Assembly: GCA_001567505.1 (NCBI GenBank)
Contig: LLEU01000030.1
Span: 122,857 to 186,856 of the forward strand
Source of the DNA: Acidobacteria bacterium OLB17
Lineage (GTDB): Bacteria; Acidobacteriota; Blastocatellia; Pyrinomonadales; Pyrinomonadaceae
Reading direction: 5' to 3'
DNA length: 64,000 bases
In this document: positions 9,493 through 19,230 of the stretch, one piece after another
Position numbering within the stretch: the stretch's first letter is position 1
How the letters are laid out: each line of letters starts with the position of its first letter
The notes under the pieces: generated by a model
Seen by the model: only the letters and a program-made list of their open reading frames with translations
What the model was told of the DNA's origin: nothing
Database searches by the model: none
Made by a program: the position numbers and the translations under genes

Positions 9493-9578
9493 AAAGTGCC
9501 TATCGCACTGAAAAGTGCCTACTTATCACGGCGTAACCAACTTGCTACGCTCTAAGCATACCGCAGATCTTGTGCGGT
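9491..9578. promoter_or_regulatory. Divergent control region between HxlR gene and redox gene
   Basis: The spacer holds a direct repeat of AAAAGTGCCTA (9492-9502 and 9511-9521), with GTGC/GCAC inverted arms in the first copy. It also holds a perfect 6-bp inverted repeat ACCGCA/TGCGGT (9560-9565 and 9573-9578). These are plausible operator elements for the HxlR protein; binding is inferred. Confidence 0.45.
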
Positions 9579-9605
9579 AAAAAAGGAGAAGACAAGGAGA
9601 AAATT

Positions 9606-9842
9606 ATGAAACAAAAAGCAATCTTTTATCATGCGGGCTGTCCCGTTTGCGTTAGTGCCGAGCATATGGTCGCGGATGCGATCGACGCGGGCCGTTTCGA
9701 CGTTGAGGTCGTGCACCTTGGCGAGGATAAAGGCCGCGTCGGTGAAGCCGAGGCCGTTGGCGTAAGATCCGTTCCGGCGCTAGTTATCGACGGACAGCCG
9801 TATCACATCAATTTCGGCGCCTCGATCGACGCATTGAAGTAA
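9606..9842 (+). CDS. Small thioredoxin/glutaredoxin-fold protein with CPVC
   Basis: From ATG 9606 the protein is 78 residues. A strong AGGAG at 9595-9599, six bases upstream, supports this start over the TTG at 9570. The fold is glutaredoxin-like: IFYHAGCPVCVSAEHMVADAI with the active-site CPVC, a VEVVHL strand, the cis-proline segment VRSVPALVIDG, and a short C-terminal helix. It probably works as a small cytoplasmic thiol oxidoreductase. The divergent HxlR regulator suggests induction by thiol or electrophile stress. Confidence 0.85.
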   Translation: MKQKAIFYHAGCPVCVSAEHMVADAIDAGRFDVEVVHLGEDKGRVGEAEAVGVRSVPALVIDGQPYHINFGASIDALK

Positions 9843-10027
9843 ATGAACATCTACATCGCCAGCAAGTGACCAGCGCTTGTCGGCCGAGGACTCCTCAAAG
9901 AGCGACGTTTGGGTACCCGTTCGCTCGGCGAGGAGTTCTTGCGCCGAAAGGTCGCACTAGAAGAGCCGTTCTTTTGCATTGAGCGCGATGAAGTGCTTCA
10001 ATATGAAAGTCAGAGTTTAAGAACGGT

Positions 10028-11323
10028 ATGCCGCGAAAAAGATTCCGACATAGCCCGCGTTTTGAGTCATCGGGAGATCATTCCTTTCAGGAATATCTCG
10101 TCAATCAAGATTCTCCATCGACAACCAGGACCGAACTGCTGAGGCTGATCCGCGGCGGCGAGGACACGTACCTCGAGCTAAAGGTCAAGCTTTCGAACAG
10201 CGAACGCATCGCGCAAGGCATCGTTGCTCTTGCTAATACGGACGGCGGAACGATAATTTTCGGCGTCAATGACCAACTCCGTATCGAAGGCGTAAGCAAC
10301 CCCGAATGGGTGCAGGAAGAGCTTGCGCGGATCTGCCGCGAAGAGATCGTGCCGCCGATCGTTCCCGTTCTTGATACGATCGCGTTCGACAGCGGCAAGC
10401 GGATCGTCGCATTGGACATTGACGGCCGGCGAAGGCCGTATCGCACCCGCGACGGACGCTTTTACCTGCGTTTCGGCGCCGAAAAACGTGAGGTCAGCCG
10501 CGCCGACCTCTCGGCCTGGCTTGACGAGCTTCGGCCGCTCGGCTTCGAGAACATCCCGCTTCAGGACGTGAAGGAAACCGACCTTGACGATGCTCTTGTA
10601 TGGAGCTTTGCGAGCGGCTTTGACGAGAACGCTCCGAACCTGAATCTTTATCAAACGAGCGATTTCCTGCGGAAAGACCTGCTGCTCGCCGTCGGCAACG
10701 CAGACGAATTCTTCCCTACGGTCGCTGCCTTGCTCCTATTCGGCAAGGATGAAAAGGTTGCTGAGATCCTGCCGCGTTCCAACGTCACGGTCGCTCGGTT
10801 TTCGGGTGACGGTGCTAATGCAAGCCTGATCGAGGCCGTCGAAGTGAAGGGAAATCTGCACACGCAGTACGAGGCGATCCTTGCGTTCATAAAGCGCTAC
10901 GTCGATCTTGCGAAGGAGCGTCCGAAGCGAAAGCTGACGCTTGTCGGCGAAGGAGTTGCAAAGCCACGCGGGCATTATCATTTCTATTCGATCTCCGAGG
11001 CCGTGATCAACCTGCTTATGCATCGCGACCTTGCGATCCGCGATATTCGCACGCGGGTCAACATCTACGACAATTCGATCGAGTTCATCGATCCGCGGCG
11101 GACGAACGGATTTTCGCCGCCTGCATCGCGTGCGATCCGCTACGGGATAACGCAGCGGCTGAATCCGCAGATCGCGAGCATCTTTACGCGCCGTGAATAC
11201 GGGATCAATACCCCGCACGGCGGCCTGCCGATGATCCTTCGCCAATCGGCCCGCTTCTCGGGCCGGCGCCCAGAGATCTACATTGCAAATGACGAATTCA
11301 AGCTCCGCATCTTTGCAGCCTGA
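10028..11323 (+). CDS. AlbA_2 (Schlafen/RecG-like) domain ATP-binding regulator
   Basis: The 431-residue protein carries the AlbA_2 domain, also called divergent AAA-4, at about residues 35-150: EDTYLELKVKLSNSERIAQG, ALANTDGGTIIFGVND and RRPYRTRDGRFYLRFGAEKRE. A second part has the YSISEAVINLLMHRDL segment typical of the GHKL-like ATPase half of RecG-like HTH regulators, with MHRD in place of the usual NAxxHRDY. These proteins are often called transcriptional regulators, but roles vary. The last bases overlap the start of the next gene. The 185 bases before it hold no gene that I can support. Confidence 0.8.
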   Translation: MPRKRFRHSPRFESSGDHSFQEYLVNQDSPSTTRTELLRLIRGGEDTYLELKVKLSNSERIAQGIVALANTDGGTIIFGVNDQLRIEGVSNPEWVQEELARICREEIVPPIVPVLDTIAFDSGKRIVALDIDGRRRPYRTRDGRFYLRFGAEKREVSRADLSAWLDELRPLGFENIPLQDVKETDLDDALVWSFASGFDENAPNLNLYQTSDFLRKDLLLAVGNADEFFPTVAALLLFGKDEKVAEILPRSNVTVARFSGDGANASLIEAVEVKGNLHTQYEAILAFIKRYVDLAKERPKRKLTLVGEGVAKPRGHYHFYSISEAVINLLMHRDLAIRDIRTRVNIYDNSIEFIDPRRTNGFSPPASRAIRYGITQRLNPQIASIFTRREYGINTPHGGLPMILRQSARFSGRRPEIYIANDEFKLRIFAA

Positions 11324-12539
11324 GGCAGAAGGATCGATGCTTGGGGCCGGGCCGAAGGCATTGCTTTCGCTCGGAGCGGCCGTTCTTTATTTTTTCTCGA
11401 ATCCGAAGCCGCAGAATTATTACGATTACACGTTTCGCGTGGCCGGCCGCCTTCTCTCGGGTGCGATCTCGCTTTCGGAACCGCCGCCTCCGTGGCTGAA
11501 CGAATTCGTCCCTTTCAACGGCGGCCACTACTCGGTCTTTCCTCTCGGAGCCGTCATTTCGATGATCCCTGCCGCGTTGTTAAAGGCTATAGGGTTGATC
11601 GGCGAAATGCCCGGCGCCTTGATCGCGGCGATACTTGCGGGCGTTGCGGCGTGGCTGATGCTCTCGATCGCTGAAGGCTATAAAGTTTCGCAGGGACGCG
11701 CGATCCTGACTACCGCCGGCATTCTCTTTGGAACGTGGATGTGGACCAACTTGACGTTCGCGGGAGCATGGCAGCTTGCACTTGGCTTCGCCGTGGTCGG
11801 CGAACTTGGCGCGATCTATTTCACTTTCATTGACCGCCGGCCGGTTGTCGCGGGTGTGTTCTTTGCGATGGGGTTCGGGAACCGCACCGAGATACTTCTG
11901 ACGGCACCGATCTTTTTCTACTTTCTATTTCGGCCCGAACCGGCCGGGAGAGATCGCGGCGACGCGGGCGATAGGCCGCTTGTCTCGGCGGCTAAATTCG
12001 CTATCGTGCCTTTCGTGCTCGGTGTTGCGACGCTCACGTATAACTTCGCGCGTTTTGGTTACATATCGGATTTCGGCTACGCGCGCATTCCCGGCGTCCT
12101 CAAGGAACCTTGGTATCGCCACGGAATATTTTCGACGCAGTACATACCGGGGCAAGCGTGGGAGATGCTGCTGAAGCTTTGGGATGTCGTCCCGAATTTT
12201 CCGTATCTTTTGCCTGATCCGTTCTCGAGCTCGATCCTTTTGAGCAGCCCGTTCCTGTTGTTGATCTTGCGGGTCGGAGCTCGTGACGGAGCCGTAAAGC
12301 TTGCCGCCTGGATCGCCATCTGCGTGATGACGATCGTCCTTTGGATGCACGGGAATTCAGGCGGATATCAATTCGCTTATCGCTACGCGATGGTGCTGCT
12401 GCCGTGGGTGTTCGTGATCCTGCTCGAATCCGCACCGAAACGGATAACGGCCTTTGAATGGTTCACTTACATCTTTTCGTTCGCGGCAAACATCTATGCG
12501 TGCTGGCTCTTCCACTGGACAGAATTCTTAAAGCGATGA
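11289..12539 (+). CDS. Polytopic membrane protein, glycosyltransferase-39-like
   Basis: This is a roughly 416-residue integral membrane protein with about nine or ten hydrophobic segments and a large non-membrane loop early on (WLNEFVPFNGGHYSVFPLG). The layout resembles bacterial PMT/GT-C mannosyltransferase-like families, but I cannot identify the catalytic acidic pair with certainty. ATG 11289 is preferred over the TTG at 11283; ATG 11337 would remove a polar leader. It overlaps the AlbA_2 gene by 35 bases and precedes the MFS gene by about 20, so all three are probably cotranscribed. Confidence 0.7.
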   Translation: MTNSSSASLQPEAEGSMLGAGPKALLSLGAAVLYFFSNPKPQNYYDYTFRVAGRLLSGAISLSEPPPPWLNEFVPFNGGHYSVFPLGAVISMIPAALLKAIGLIGEMPGALIAAILAGVAAWLMLSIAEGYKVSQGRAILTTAGILFGTWMWTNLTFAGAWQLALGFAVVGELGAIYFTFIDRRPVVAGVFFAMGFGNRTEILLTAPIFFYFLFRPEPAGRDRGDAGDRPLVSAAKFAIVPFVLGVATLTYNFARFGYISDFGYARIPGVLKEPWYRHGIFSTQYIPGQAWEMLLKLWDVVPNFPYLLPDPFSSSILLSSPFLLLILRVGARDGAVKLAAWIAICVMTIVLWMHGNSGGYQFAYRYAMVLLPWVFVILLESAPKRITAFEWFTYIFSFAANIYACWLFHWTEFLKR

Positions 12540-12558
12540 GGCTCACCGGGAACATCTA

Positions 12559-13866
12559 ATGCTGCTCGATCTTTCGCCGCTAAAGGCCTCGCGGGATTAC
12601 AGGCTGCTCTTCTTTGGGCAGTTGGTCTCGTTCTTCGGCTCGATGATGACGTTCATCGTCGTGCCGTGGCAGATGTATCAACTTACGGGCTCGAACGCGA
12701 TGGTCGGTTTTATCGCGTTGGCGGAGTTCGTGCCAATGTTCTGCCTTGCGTTCATCGGCGGCGCGTTGGCCGATTACGTCGATAAGCGCAAGGTGCTTCG
12801 GTTCACCGAGATCGGCCAGACGCTGCTCACCGCCGTGCTCGTGCTGAACGCGCTTTTTGAACGCCCGTCGATCGCGGTGCTCTTCGTCGTGGTTGCTCTG
12901 CACGCAGGGCTTGCCGCACTTCAGCGGCCCGCATTTGAATCCTTTATTCAAAAGGTCATTCCGCCCGAGATGATGTCGGCCGTGATGGCACTCAACTCCG
13001 TGCGGTTCCATATCGGAATGATCGTCGGGCCTGCGATCGCCGGCATCATCGCAACGCAATTCGCTCCGGTTGACGCCTATCTGATCGACCTTGCGACTTT
13101 TGCGGCCTCGCTCGCCGCGGTTTTTATGCTGAAGTTCGTGCCGCCGCCGACCAACGCAGAACGCCCCGGCTTTGGTGCGATCACGCGGGCGATCAAGTAC
13201 GCATTCTCGCGGCAGGAATTGATCGGCACGTATTTTATCGACATCGCAGCAATGTTCTTTGCCTTCCCGCAGGCGCTCTATCCTGCGCTTGCGACGCACT
13301 ACGGCGACCAATACGTCGGGTTTTTCCCGGCATCGCTTGCCATCGGTGCGTTGATCGCGAGCCTGACATCGGGATGGACAAGCAAGGTCGAACGGCACGG
13401 CGCATTCGTCGTCGTCGCGGCGATCTTGTGGGGATTCGGTATTCTCTTTTTCGGATTATCGACGACGCTTGTGCCCGCGCTTCTTTTTCTCGGTGCGGCA
13501 GGGTTTTCGGATATGATCTCGGGTATCTTTCGCGGCTCTATCTGGAACCAGACGATCCCGAATCATCTTCGCGGACGCCTCGCGGGCCTCGAAATGATAA
13601 GCTATCTAACCGGGCCGATGCTTGGGAGTGCGAAAATGGGGATCCTTGCCGAGCATACGAGCGTCCGTTTCGCCCTTGTGTCCGGCGGTGCGACGTGCAT
13701 CGTAGCGGTCGCACTCTCTGCCGTCTTTCTGCCGAAGTTCCTCCGATATCGCGGTTCGGAGGGCATTCGCCAGCGCGAGTTCGAGGAAGCTGTCCGCAGC
13801 GGCACGTTCACGGGCGAACGTCACGAATACGACGAGATGATGCGGCTTTCAGAAGCAGAATTTTGA
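12559..13866 (+). CDS. MFS transporter, EntS/MFS_3-type exporter
   Basis: This is a 435-residue major facilitator with twelve predicted helices. The N-terminal RDYRLLFFGQLVSFFGSMM and the loop 2-3 motif GGALADYVDKRKVLR are those of the MFS_3/EntS-like group, whose known members export siderophores or drugs. RLAGLEMISYLTGPMLGS lies in the second half. The cytoplasmic tail after residue 400 is charged (EFEEAVRSGTFTGERHEYDE). Substrate unknown. Confidence 0.88.
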   Translation: MLLDLSPLKASRDYRLLFFGQLVSFFGSMMTFIVVPWQMYQLTGSNAMVGFIALAEFVPMFCLAFIGGALADYVDKRKVLRFTEIGQTLLTAVLVLNALFERPSIAVLFVVVALHAGLAALQRPAFESFIQKVIPPEMMSAVMALNSVRFHIGMIVGPAIAGIIATQFAPVDAYLIDLATFAASLAAVFMLKFVPPPTNAERPGFGAITRAIKYAFSRQELIGTYFIDIAAMFFAFPQALYPALATHYGDQYVGFFPASLAIGALIASLTSGWTSKVERHGAFVVVAAILWGFGILFFGLSTTLVPALLFLGAAGFSDMISGIFRGSIWNQTIPNHLRGRLAGLEMISYLTGPMLGSAKMGILAEHTSVRFALVSGGATCIVAVALSAVFLPKFLRYRGSEGIRQREFEEAVRSGTFTGERHEYDEMMRLSEAEF

Positions 13867-13875
13867 GTCATTGCT

Positions 13876-14181
13876 ATGCCAATTATCAGGAAACATGAGA
13901 TCGAGAATCTGGAACAGCTAAGCGGCGACGAATTGGAAGTGTTCCTTCAGCTCGTCCCTGCGGATCAGGAGACGGTCAGTCGTCTATTCGATTTTATCGA
14001 GGACGAACTCTACGAGACGGAATGTGACCATCACTTGAAACACGCGATGATATTTATGATGCGCGAGCGGCTTGATTTCCCGAAATTGACGGCGTGGCTC
14101 AACAACAATGGCGGCTATTGCGACTGCAAAGTGTTAAAAGAGATCGCTCCGCATTGGCGTGCGAAGTTCGGAGACGATTAG
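13876..14181 (+). CDS. DUF2695 domain protein
   Basis: This is a small 101-residue acidic protein. The C-terminal part matches DUF2695: ECDHHLKHAMIFM, then LTAWLNNNGGYCDCKVLKEI, where the GGxCDCEV motif is diagnostic. The N-terminal 40 residues are helical and acidic. Function is unknown; the conserved His and Cys residues suggest a metal site (inference). It lies 10 bases after the MFS gene and converges on uvrA, with only three bases between the two stops. Confidence 0.8.
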   Translation: MPIIRKHEIENLEQLSGDELEVFLQLVPADQETVSRLFDFIEDELYETECDHHLKHAMIFMMRERLDFPKLTAWLNNNGGYCDCKVLKEIAPHWRAKFGDD

Positions 14182-14184
14182 CGG

Positions 14185-17018
14185 CTAGAGTCCGAGTGCG
14201 GGCCGCAAATATCTTCCCGTGTGCGACGCTTCGACCTTTGCAACTTCTTCGGGCGTTCCTTTTGCGACGACCTCGCCGCCGCCAACGCCGCCCTCCGGCC
14301 CAAGATCGATCACGTGATCCGCGGTCTTTATGACATCGATATTGTGTTCGATGACGAGCACGCTTCCGCCGTTCTCGATCAGTGCATTGAACGCCCGCAA
14401 GAGCTTGTTTATATCGTCAAAATGGAGGCCCGTCGTCGGTTCGTCGAAGATAAAGAGCGTTTGCCCGAGCGATCTTTGAGCAAGGTGTGCAGCGAGCTTT
14501 ACGCGCTGAGCCTCGCCGCCCGAAAGCGTCGTCGCAGATTGCCCAAGACGAAGGTACGAAAGGCCGACGGCCTCGAGCACTTTCAGGCGATTCACGATCT
14601 TCGACACGTCCTTAAAGAACGCGACGGCCTCGCGGATCGTCAACTGAAGCACCTCGTGAATGTTCTTGCCCTTGTATTTTACGTTCAATATCTCCGGCTT
14701 GAAACGCGTTCCGCGACAGTCCTCGCACACAAGCTCGACATCGGCGAGGAACTGCATCTCGATCGTCACTGTCCCGCTGCCCTGGCAGGTTTCGCATCGC
14801 CCGCCCGGGACGTTGAACGAAAAGTGCGAAGCGTTAAAGCCTTTCGACTTTGCCGTGCTCGCTGCGGCGAAAACATCGCGTATCGCATCGTAAGCTTTGA
14901 TGTAAGTTACGGGATTCGACCGAGGCGTTCGTCCGATCGGTGATTGATCTACAAGGATAACGTCGTCGATATTGTCGATGCCGCGAATGTCCTTGAACGC
15001 GCCGACCTGCGAGTTCCACTCGCCTCGTTTTTTCTTTATGCCGGCAAAGAGAACGTCGTGCACGAGCGTTGATTTGCCCGAACCGGAAACGCCGGTTATC
15101 GCGACAAGCATATCCAGCGGGATCTTTACATCGACGTTCCGGAGGTTGTGTTCGCGGGCCCCGATGATCTCGATCTTTCGCTTCGACGGCTTGCGGCGCA
15201 CCTGCGGCACCTTGATCTCTGCGTCGCCGCGAAGATACTTTGCCGTCAGCGAACGCTCGCTCCGCATCAGGCCTTTGAGGTCGCCCTGATAGACGAGCTC
15301 GCCGCCATTCTCGCCAGCATTTACGCCGATGTCGATAACGTTGTCGGCCGCACGCATCGTCTCGTCATCGTGCTCCACGACGACGACCGTGTTGCCGATG
15401 TCGCGCAGGTCTTCGAGGATCCTGATCAACCGCGAATTATCTCGCGGATGCAGGCCGATCGACGGTTCGTCAAGCACGTAAAGCGTGCCGACGAGCAGGG
15501 AACCGAGATTGGTCGCAAGCTGTATCCGTTGTGCCTCGCCGCCGGACAGAGTTGCGGCGAGCGTCCGAGCGTCAGATATTCGAGGCCGACATTCACGAGG
15601 AACTTGAGCCTTCGGCGGATCTCCGTAAGAAGCTTGTCGGCGATCGCCATCCGCTCTTCGCTCAGCGTCAATTCATCAAAGAACTTGCTCGCGTCCGCGA
15701 CCGAAAGATCGACGATGTCGGGAAGCGAACGGCCGCCGATCTTTACGTCACGAGCTTCTTGACGAAGGCGTTGGCCGCCGCATTCGGGGCAGCGCGTATA
15801 TCCGCGATACTTTGCGAGGAAAACGCGCACGTGCAGCTTATACTTCTTCGTTTCGAGCCAGTCGAAGAATCCTTTGATGCCGCGCCATCCCTCGTCGCCG
15901 TAGATGATGCAGTTCTGCTGAAAGTCTGGCAGGTCGGCGAACGCGGCGTTGACGTCGATGTTCGCCGAGGCGGCGTAGCGCAAAAGCTCCTTCTGCGCCC
16001 AGGCGTTCGTCGGCCGCATGAACGGATCGACCGCGCCTTCTTTCAACGAGAGATTCTGATTCGGGATGACAAGGTCATAATCGACGCCGATCGTGTTCCC
16101 GAATCCCTGACAGGTCGGACACGCACCGTACGGCGAGTTGAATCCGAAAAGTGCGGGCTCGGGCTCGTCGTAATGTGTGCCGTCGTACTTGCAAATGAAA
16201 CTGTCCGAGAATTTCAGCTTCTCGCCGTCGGTCGTCTCGATGACCGCGGAGTGCGCTTCGTGAAAACAGGTCTCGAGCGAATCGATAAGCCGCGAGCGAA
16301 CGTCCTCGGCGGCCTTCAGCCGATCGACGAGCACGAATGTGCCGCGAAGGTCATCGAAAGGGAAATCCTCCGGCTGCTTTAGTTCGAGCACTTTGCCATC
16401 ACGATACAAACGCGAAAATCCTTGCTGCAGCAAGGAGATCAAGCGAGCCTGCGTGCTTAATTCACTATCTTTGGCGGCCCGTGCCTTAGTCCGCGTCCGC
16501 TTTTTCGGCCCGGTAGGAAGATCAAGATCGGTCAGCGGAAAAAGGACGTAGAATCGCGTACCTTCGGCGAGGTTCTCGAGGACCTCGTCGGCGGCATTCT
16601 GCGGCGAATCCTTCTTTACTTCGCGGCCGCACGCGTGGCAGAACGTTTGGCCCGCACGCGCAAAAAGCAGTCGCAAGTAATCGTAGATCTCGGTCTGGGT
16701 CGCAACGGTCGAACGCGGATTTTTCGTTCCGTTCTTCTGCCGAATGGCGATCGCCGGTGCGATGCCGGAGATCTCATCGACATCCGGCTTGTCCATTCGC
16801 TCAAGGAACTGACGCGCATATGCAGAAAGCGATTCGACATAACGGCGTTGTCCCTCGGCGTAAAGCGTGTCAAAAGCGAGCGACGATTTGCCCGAGCCGG
16901 AGACGCCCGTGATGACCGTAAGTTGATTAACGGGAAGGCTTACGGAAATGTTCTTGAGGTTGTGGACGCGTGCCCCGCGTATCTCGATCCGGTCCTCTTT
17001 CTTTGTCGCGGGCTGCAT
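14185..17018 (-). CDS. uvrA: Excinuclease ABC subunit A (frameshifted in this sequence)
   Basis: UvrA is the damage-recognising ATPase of nucleotide excision repair. The gene is present end to end, but its frame shifts near 15558. There the first-half ABC signature reads GRS-P-Q instead of GRS-A-ATLSGGEAQR, explained by one missing G. Restoring it gives 944 residues, the normal UvrA length. Seen in order: Walker A GVSGSGKSS, zinc module CHACG, CPECGGQRLRQE, Walker B VLDEPSIGLHPRD, second Walker A GVSGSGKST, CETCQGSG...CEDCRG, second signature TLSGGEAQRVKLA, and FIFDEPTTGLH. Start ATG 17018 is preferred over 17060. Confidence 0.93.
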
Positions 17019-17085
17019 AGTGGTAAATCCGTGCCTGTGGGCAATAGACCATTTTACCAAAAGGCAGCCGCGAATCGAAAGTTGT

Positions 17086-18108
17086 CTATGAACGCTTCGA
17101 GAAACGGCGGTAGCGGGTCGTATTCTGCGCCATCTTTAGCCGTGAGAAGGCAAATACGGGCGAGTAGTTTCGTTCGGCGACATCGGGCGAATCGGGCAGC
17201 GATGCTGACCACGAGTTCGTGTCTTGCGAGAGTGTGAACTTGAGGTTTCCCGGGCCTTTTTCGAATTTCTCAAAAGGGTAAAGCCCTGCGGACCAGCTCT
17301 GCGATTCCCGCGAATCCATTACGATATCGTCTAGGAAGGTCGATCGCGGGAAGGTTGCGACCGCGTCGGCCTTTGCGACATCGCGAAGCCGCCAAACAGC
17401 CTCGCCCGCGGCCGTGTAAGTTTCAGTTTTGACAGTGCGAAGATCGACCGAGATGAGTTCGGCAGGCGGCGCAAGGAACCTGGCGTTCGATGCGGCAGGG
17501 AATGTGAGCGAATCGGAGTAGTTCAGCTTCAGCTGCCGCAGGAAGGAAGTTTTGATGTCAAGATCGAGTGCCTCGGCGGCCGCTACCGCGGGATGTGCGA
17601 CGGGAGCCGCCATCAGATCGACGCGTTCCGGGATCAGGATGCCGTCCTTTGCGAGGAGTCGTTCGCGAATGTCAACGAACGACGCTATCGTTTCTTTCCC
17701 GAACGCATTCGAATCGAAGATCTCGCTCGCGATCACGTCAAACCGCCCGCGAAGGTGAACGTCAATGCTTCGGCCGTGCACTATCTCGATCTTTTCGGCG
17801 ACGCCGTTCTCCTCGGCAAGTCGGGCGATGACGGGGATCAGGCTTTCTTCGGCCTCGATCGCGACCACACGGGAGGCGCCGAGTTTTGCGGCGAAGATCG
17901 CCCAAACTCCTGTTCCCGCACCTATATCAGCGAACGTCATACCGGGCTTGAGCGCCCTACGGATCGCCTTTTTCAGCAGCTTGTTCCGCACTCGATCTGT
18001 CAACATCGTGTTGTGATACTGCAGCACGGAAGGGAGATGCGCGGCGAGCCGTTCATCGCGTTCTTTTTTTGTCAGCGGTTTTTGTGTGTCGGCAGTTTTC
18101 TTTACCAT
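17086..18108 (-). CDS. PRMT7-like class I SAM methyltransferase
   Basis: This 340-residue protein resembles protein arginine methyltransferases. Seen: a pre-motif helix YHNTMLTDRVRNKLLKKAI (PRMTs have a comparable MLxDxxR), motif I FADIGAGTGVWAIFAAKLGA, the acidic end of strand two VVAIEAEE, and a double-E-like loop ASEIFDSNAFGKETI close to the PRMT7/9 form. ILIPERVDL follows, then a beta-barrel-like C-terminal half. Substrate methylation at arginine is inferred from homology only. ATG 18108 overlaps the stop of the preceding small gene, so the two are translationally coupled. Confidence 0.75.
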   Translation of the reverse strand: MVKKTADTQKPLTKKERDERLAAHLPSVLQYHNTMLTDRVRNKLLKKAIRRALKPGMTFADIGAGTGVWAIFAAKLGASRVVAIEAEESLIPVIARLAEENGVAEKIEIVHGRSIDVHLRGRFDVIASEIFDSNAFGKETIASFVDIRERLLAKDGILIPERVDLMAAPVAHPAVAAAEALDLDIKTSFLRQLKLNYSDSLTFPAASNARFLAPPAELISVDLRTVKTETYTAAGEAVWRLRDVAKADAVATFPRSTFLDDIVMDSRESQSWSAGLYPFEKFEKGPGNLKFTLSQDTNSWSASLPDSPDVAERNYSPVFAFSRLKMAQNTTRYRRFSKRS

Positions 18109-18371
18109 CGCGTGTCGCAAGGGCTGAAGTTTTCACGCCAATCGTCCGGATACTCGCCCGTGAGGACGGCGACGGCGCCGTCGTAAGCGACCGCTGCATC
18201 GAGCGTTCGGCGAAGGCGATATGCATAACCGGTCGGCGAATGGACGGTGAGCACGACCTTGTCATCCGCGATTCGAGCGATCGCAGCATGCCGCCAATCG
18301 GTACGGGAACGTACCACGATCCTCGAACCAACGGGAAGAAGGCCGAGAGTTGTTCGTTCGGAAGAGGTCAC
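18102..18371 (-). CDS. Small protein of unknown function between M50B-like and PRMT-like genes
   Basis: This is an 89-residue protein starting at GTG 18371, which overlaps the TGA of the upstream protease gene as GTGA. Its TAA falls inside the first codons of the methyltransferase gene, so all three are coupled. The sequence has several beta strands (VGSRIVVRS, HAAIARIADDKVVLTVHS, YRLRR) and a short polar tail, perhaps a small SH3- or PilZ-like barrel (inference). The ORF is open further upstream, but that part lies inside the protease gene. I do not recognise a family. Confidence 0.6.
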   Translation of the reverse strand: MTSSERTTLGLLPVGSRIVVRSRTDWRHAAIARIADDKVVLTVHSPTGYAYRLRRTLDAAVAYDGAVAVLTGEYPDDWRENFSPCDTRW

Positions 18372-19162
18372 AGGTTCTCGCCAAATACCGAATCGTCGTG
18401 CGACGTGCTGCGAACGGAGGTGTACATTCGGACCCCGAGGAAAAGCAACCCAAGCGAGATCACGATCCAGACGACGACCCATACGAACGCGGGCAATCCC
18501 GTGGCGTTGGCCATGTTCGATGCGTCATTCTGCATATCGGCGCCGACGACCGGCGCGTTTATGAACAGTACGGTCTTCAGGTCCGAAATGGCATTCAAAA
18601 GGCATTGGACGGCAAGGAATCCCGTGATCCAGCGAGCGGTCCGTTCATTTGCGAACTTTGCAGCGGCGAATAAGGCGGCCGCTAGTGCGGCGGCAACAAA
18701 CAGGGTGAAAACGACGCTCCCGAACCCGACCTGAAGCGATAGAAAATTGAAGATCGGACTAAGCAGGCCGAAGACGACCGAGATCACGAGTATGAAAACG
18801 CCCGAGCCGAAAAGGATCTTGTTCGGCGAAACATTCTTCCTGATCAGATATAGGAGAAAAACGCCGAAGACCATCGTCCCGACATAGCCCGCACTTGAGG
18901 TGAAGATCTGCCCGAGCAGGGAACTCGACGAAGAATAAACGAGTCCGCTCCCATCTGCCGCGATCGTCAGGCTCTGAACCGAGCCGCCGGTCAAGAACGC
19001 GACGAGGGCGTGGCCGCTTTCGTGTATGAGCGTTACGAACAGCCGAAAAGGAAAGACCAGATACTCCGCATATGGAATGAACCACAAAACGATCGAAACG
19101 GCCGTTGCCGCAAGCAGCAGCTTCGCGTTCGACCGGGCATCTTCAGGAACTGTGTATCTCAT
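18368..19162 (-). CDS. M50B-like membrane metalloprotease
   Basis: This 264-residue protein has about six or seven membrane segments and the zinc motif HESGH (HExxH) inside FVTLIHESGHALVAFLTGG near residue 48, as in peptidase M50B-like proteins. The second metal ligand is less clear. These proteins act within the membrane; the substrate is unknown. Its stop is shared with the GTG start of the 89-residue gene, forming a three-gene coupled operon that ends with the PRMT-like methyltransferase. Confidence 0.78.
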   Translation of the reverse strand: MRYTVPEDARSNAKLLLAATAVSIVLWFIPYAEYLVFPFRLFVTLIHESGHALVAFLTGGSVQSLTIAADGSGLVYSSSSSLLGQIFTSSAGYVGTMVFGVFLLYLIRKNVSPNKILFGSGVFILVISVVFGLLSPIFNFLSLQVGFGSVVFTLFVAAALAAALFAAAKFANERTARWITGFLAVQCLLNAISDLKTVLFINAPVVGADMQNDASNMANATGLPAFVWVVVWIVISLGLLFLGVRMYTSVRSTSHDDSVFGENL

Positions 19163-19230
19163 ATCTGCCTCGCCGGAGCTTCCTCCAATTAGCGTTACGC
19201 TCGATACTATCGCAAAGTTCGAGGCGCTTG

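Noticed and set aside
9843..10027. Micro-ORF starting MNIYIASK and other short frames between the CPVC gene and the AlbA_2 gene
   Set aside because: Stops after 8 codons. It faintly recalls the start of nucleoside deoxyribosyltransferase-like proteins, but too little remains to call a gene or remnant.
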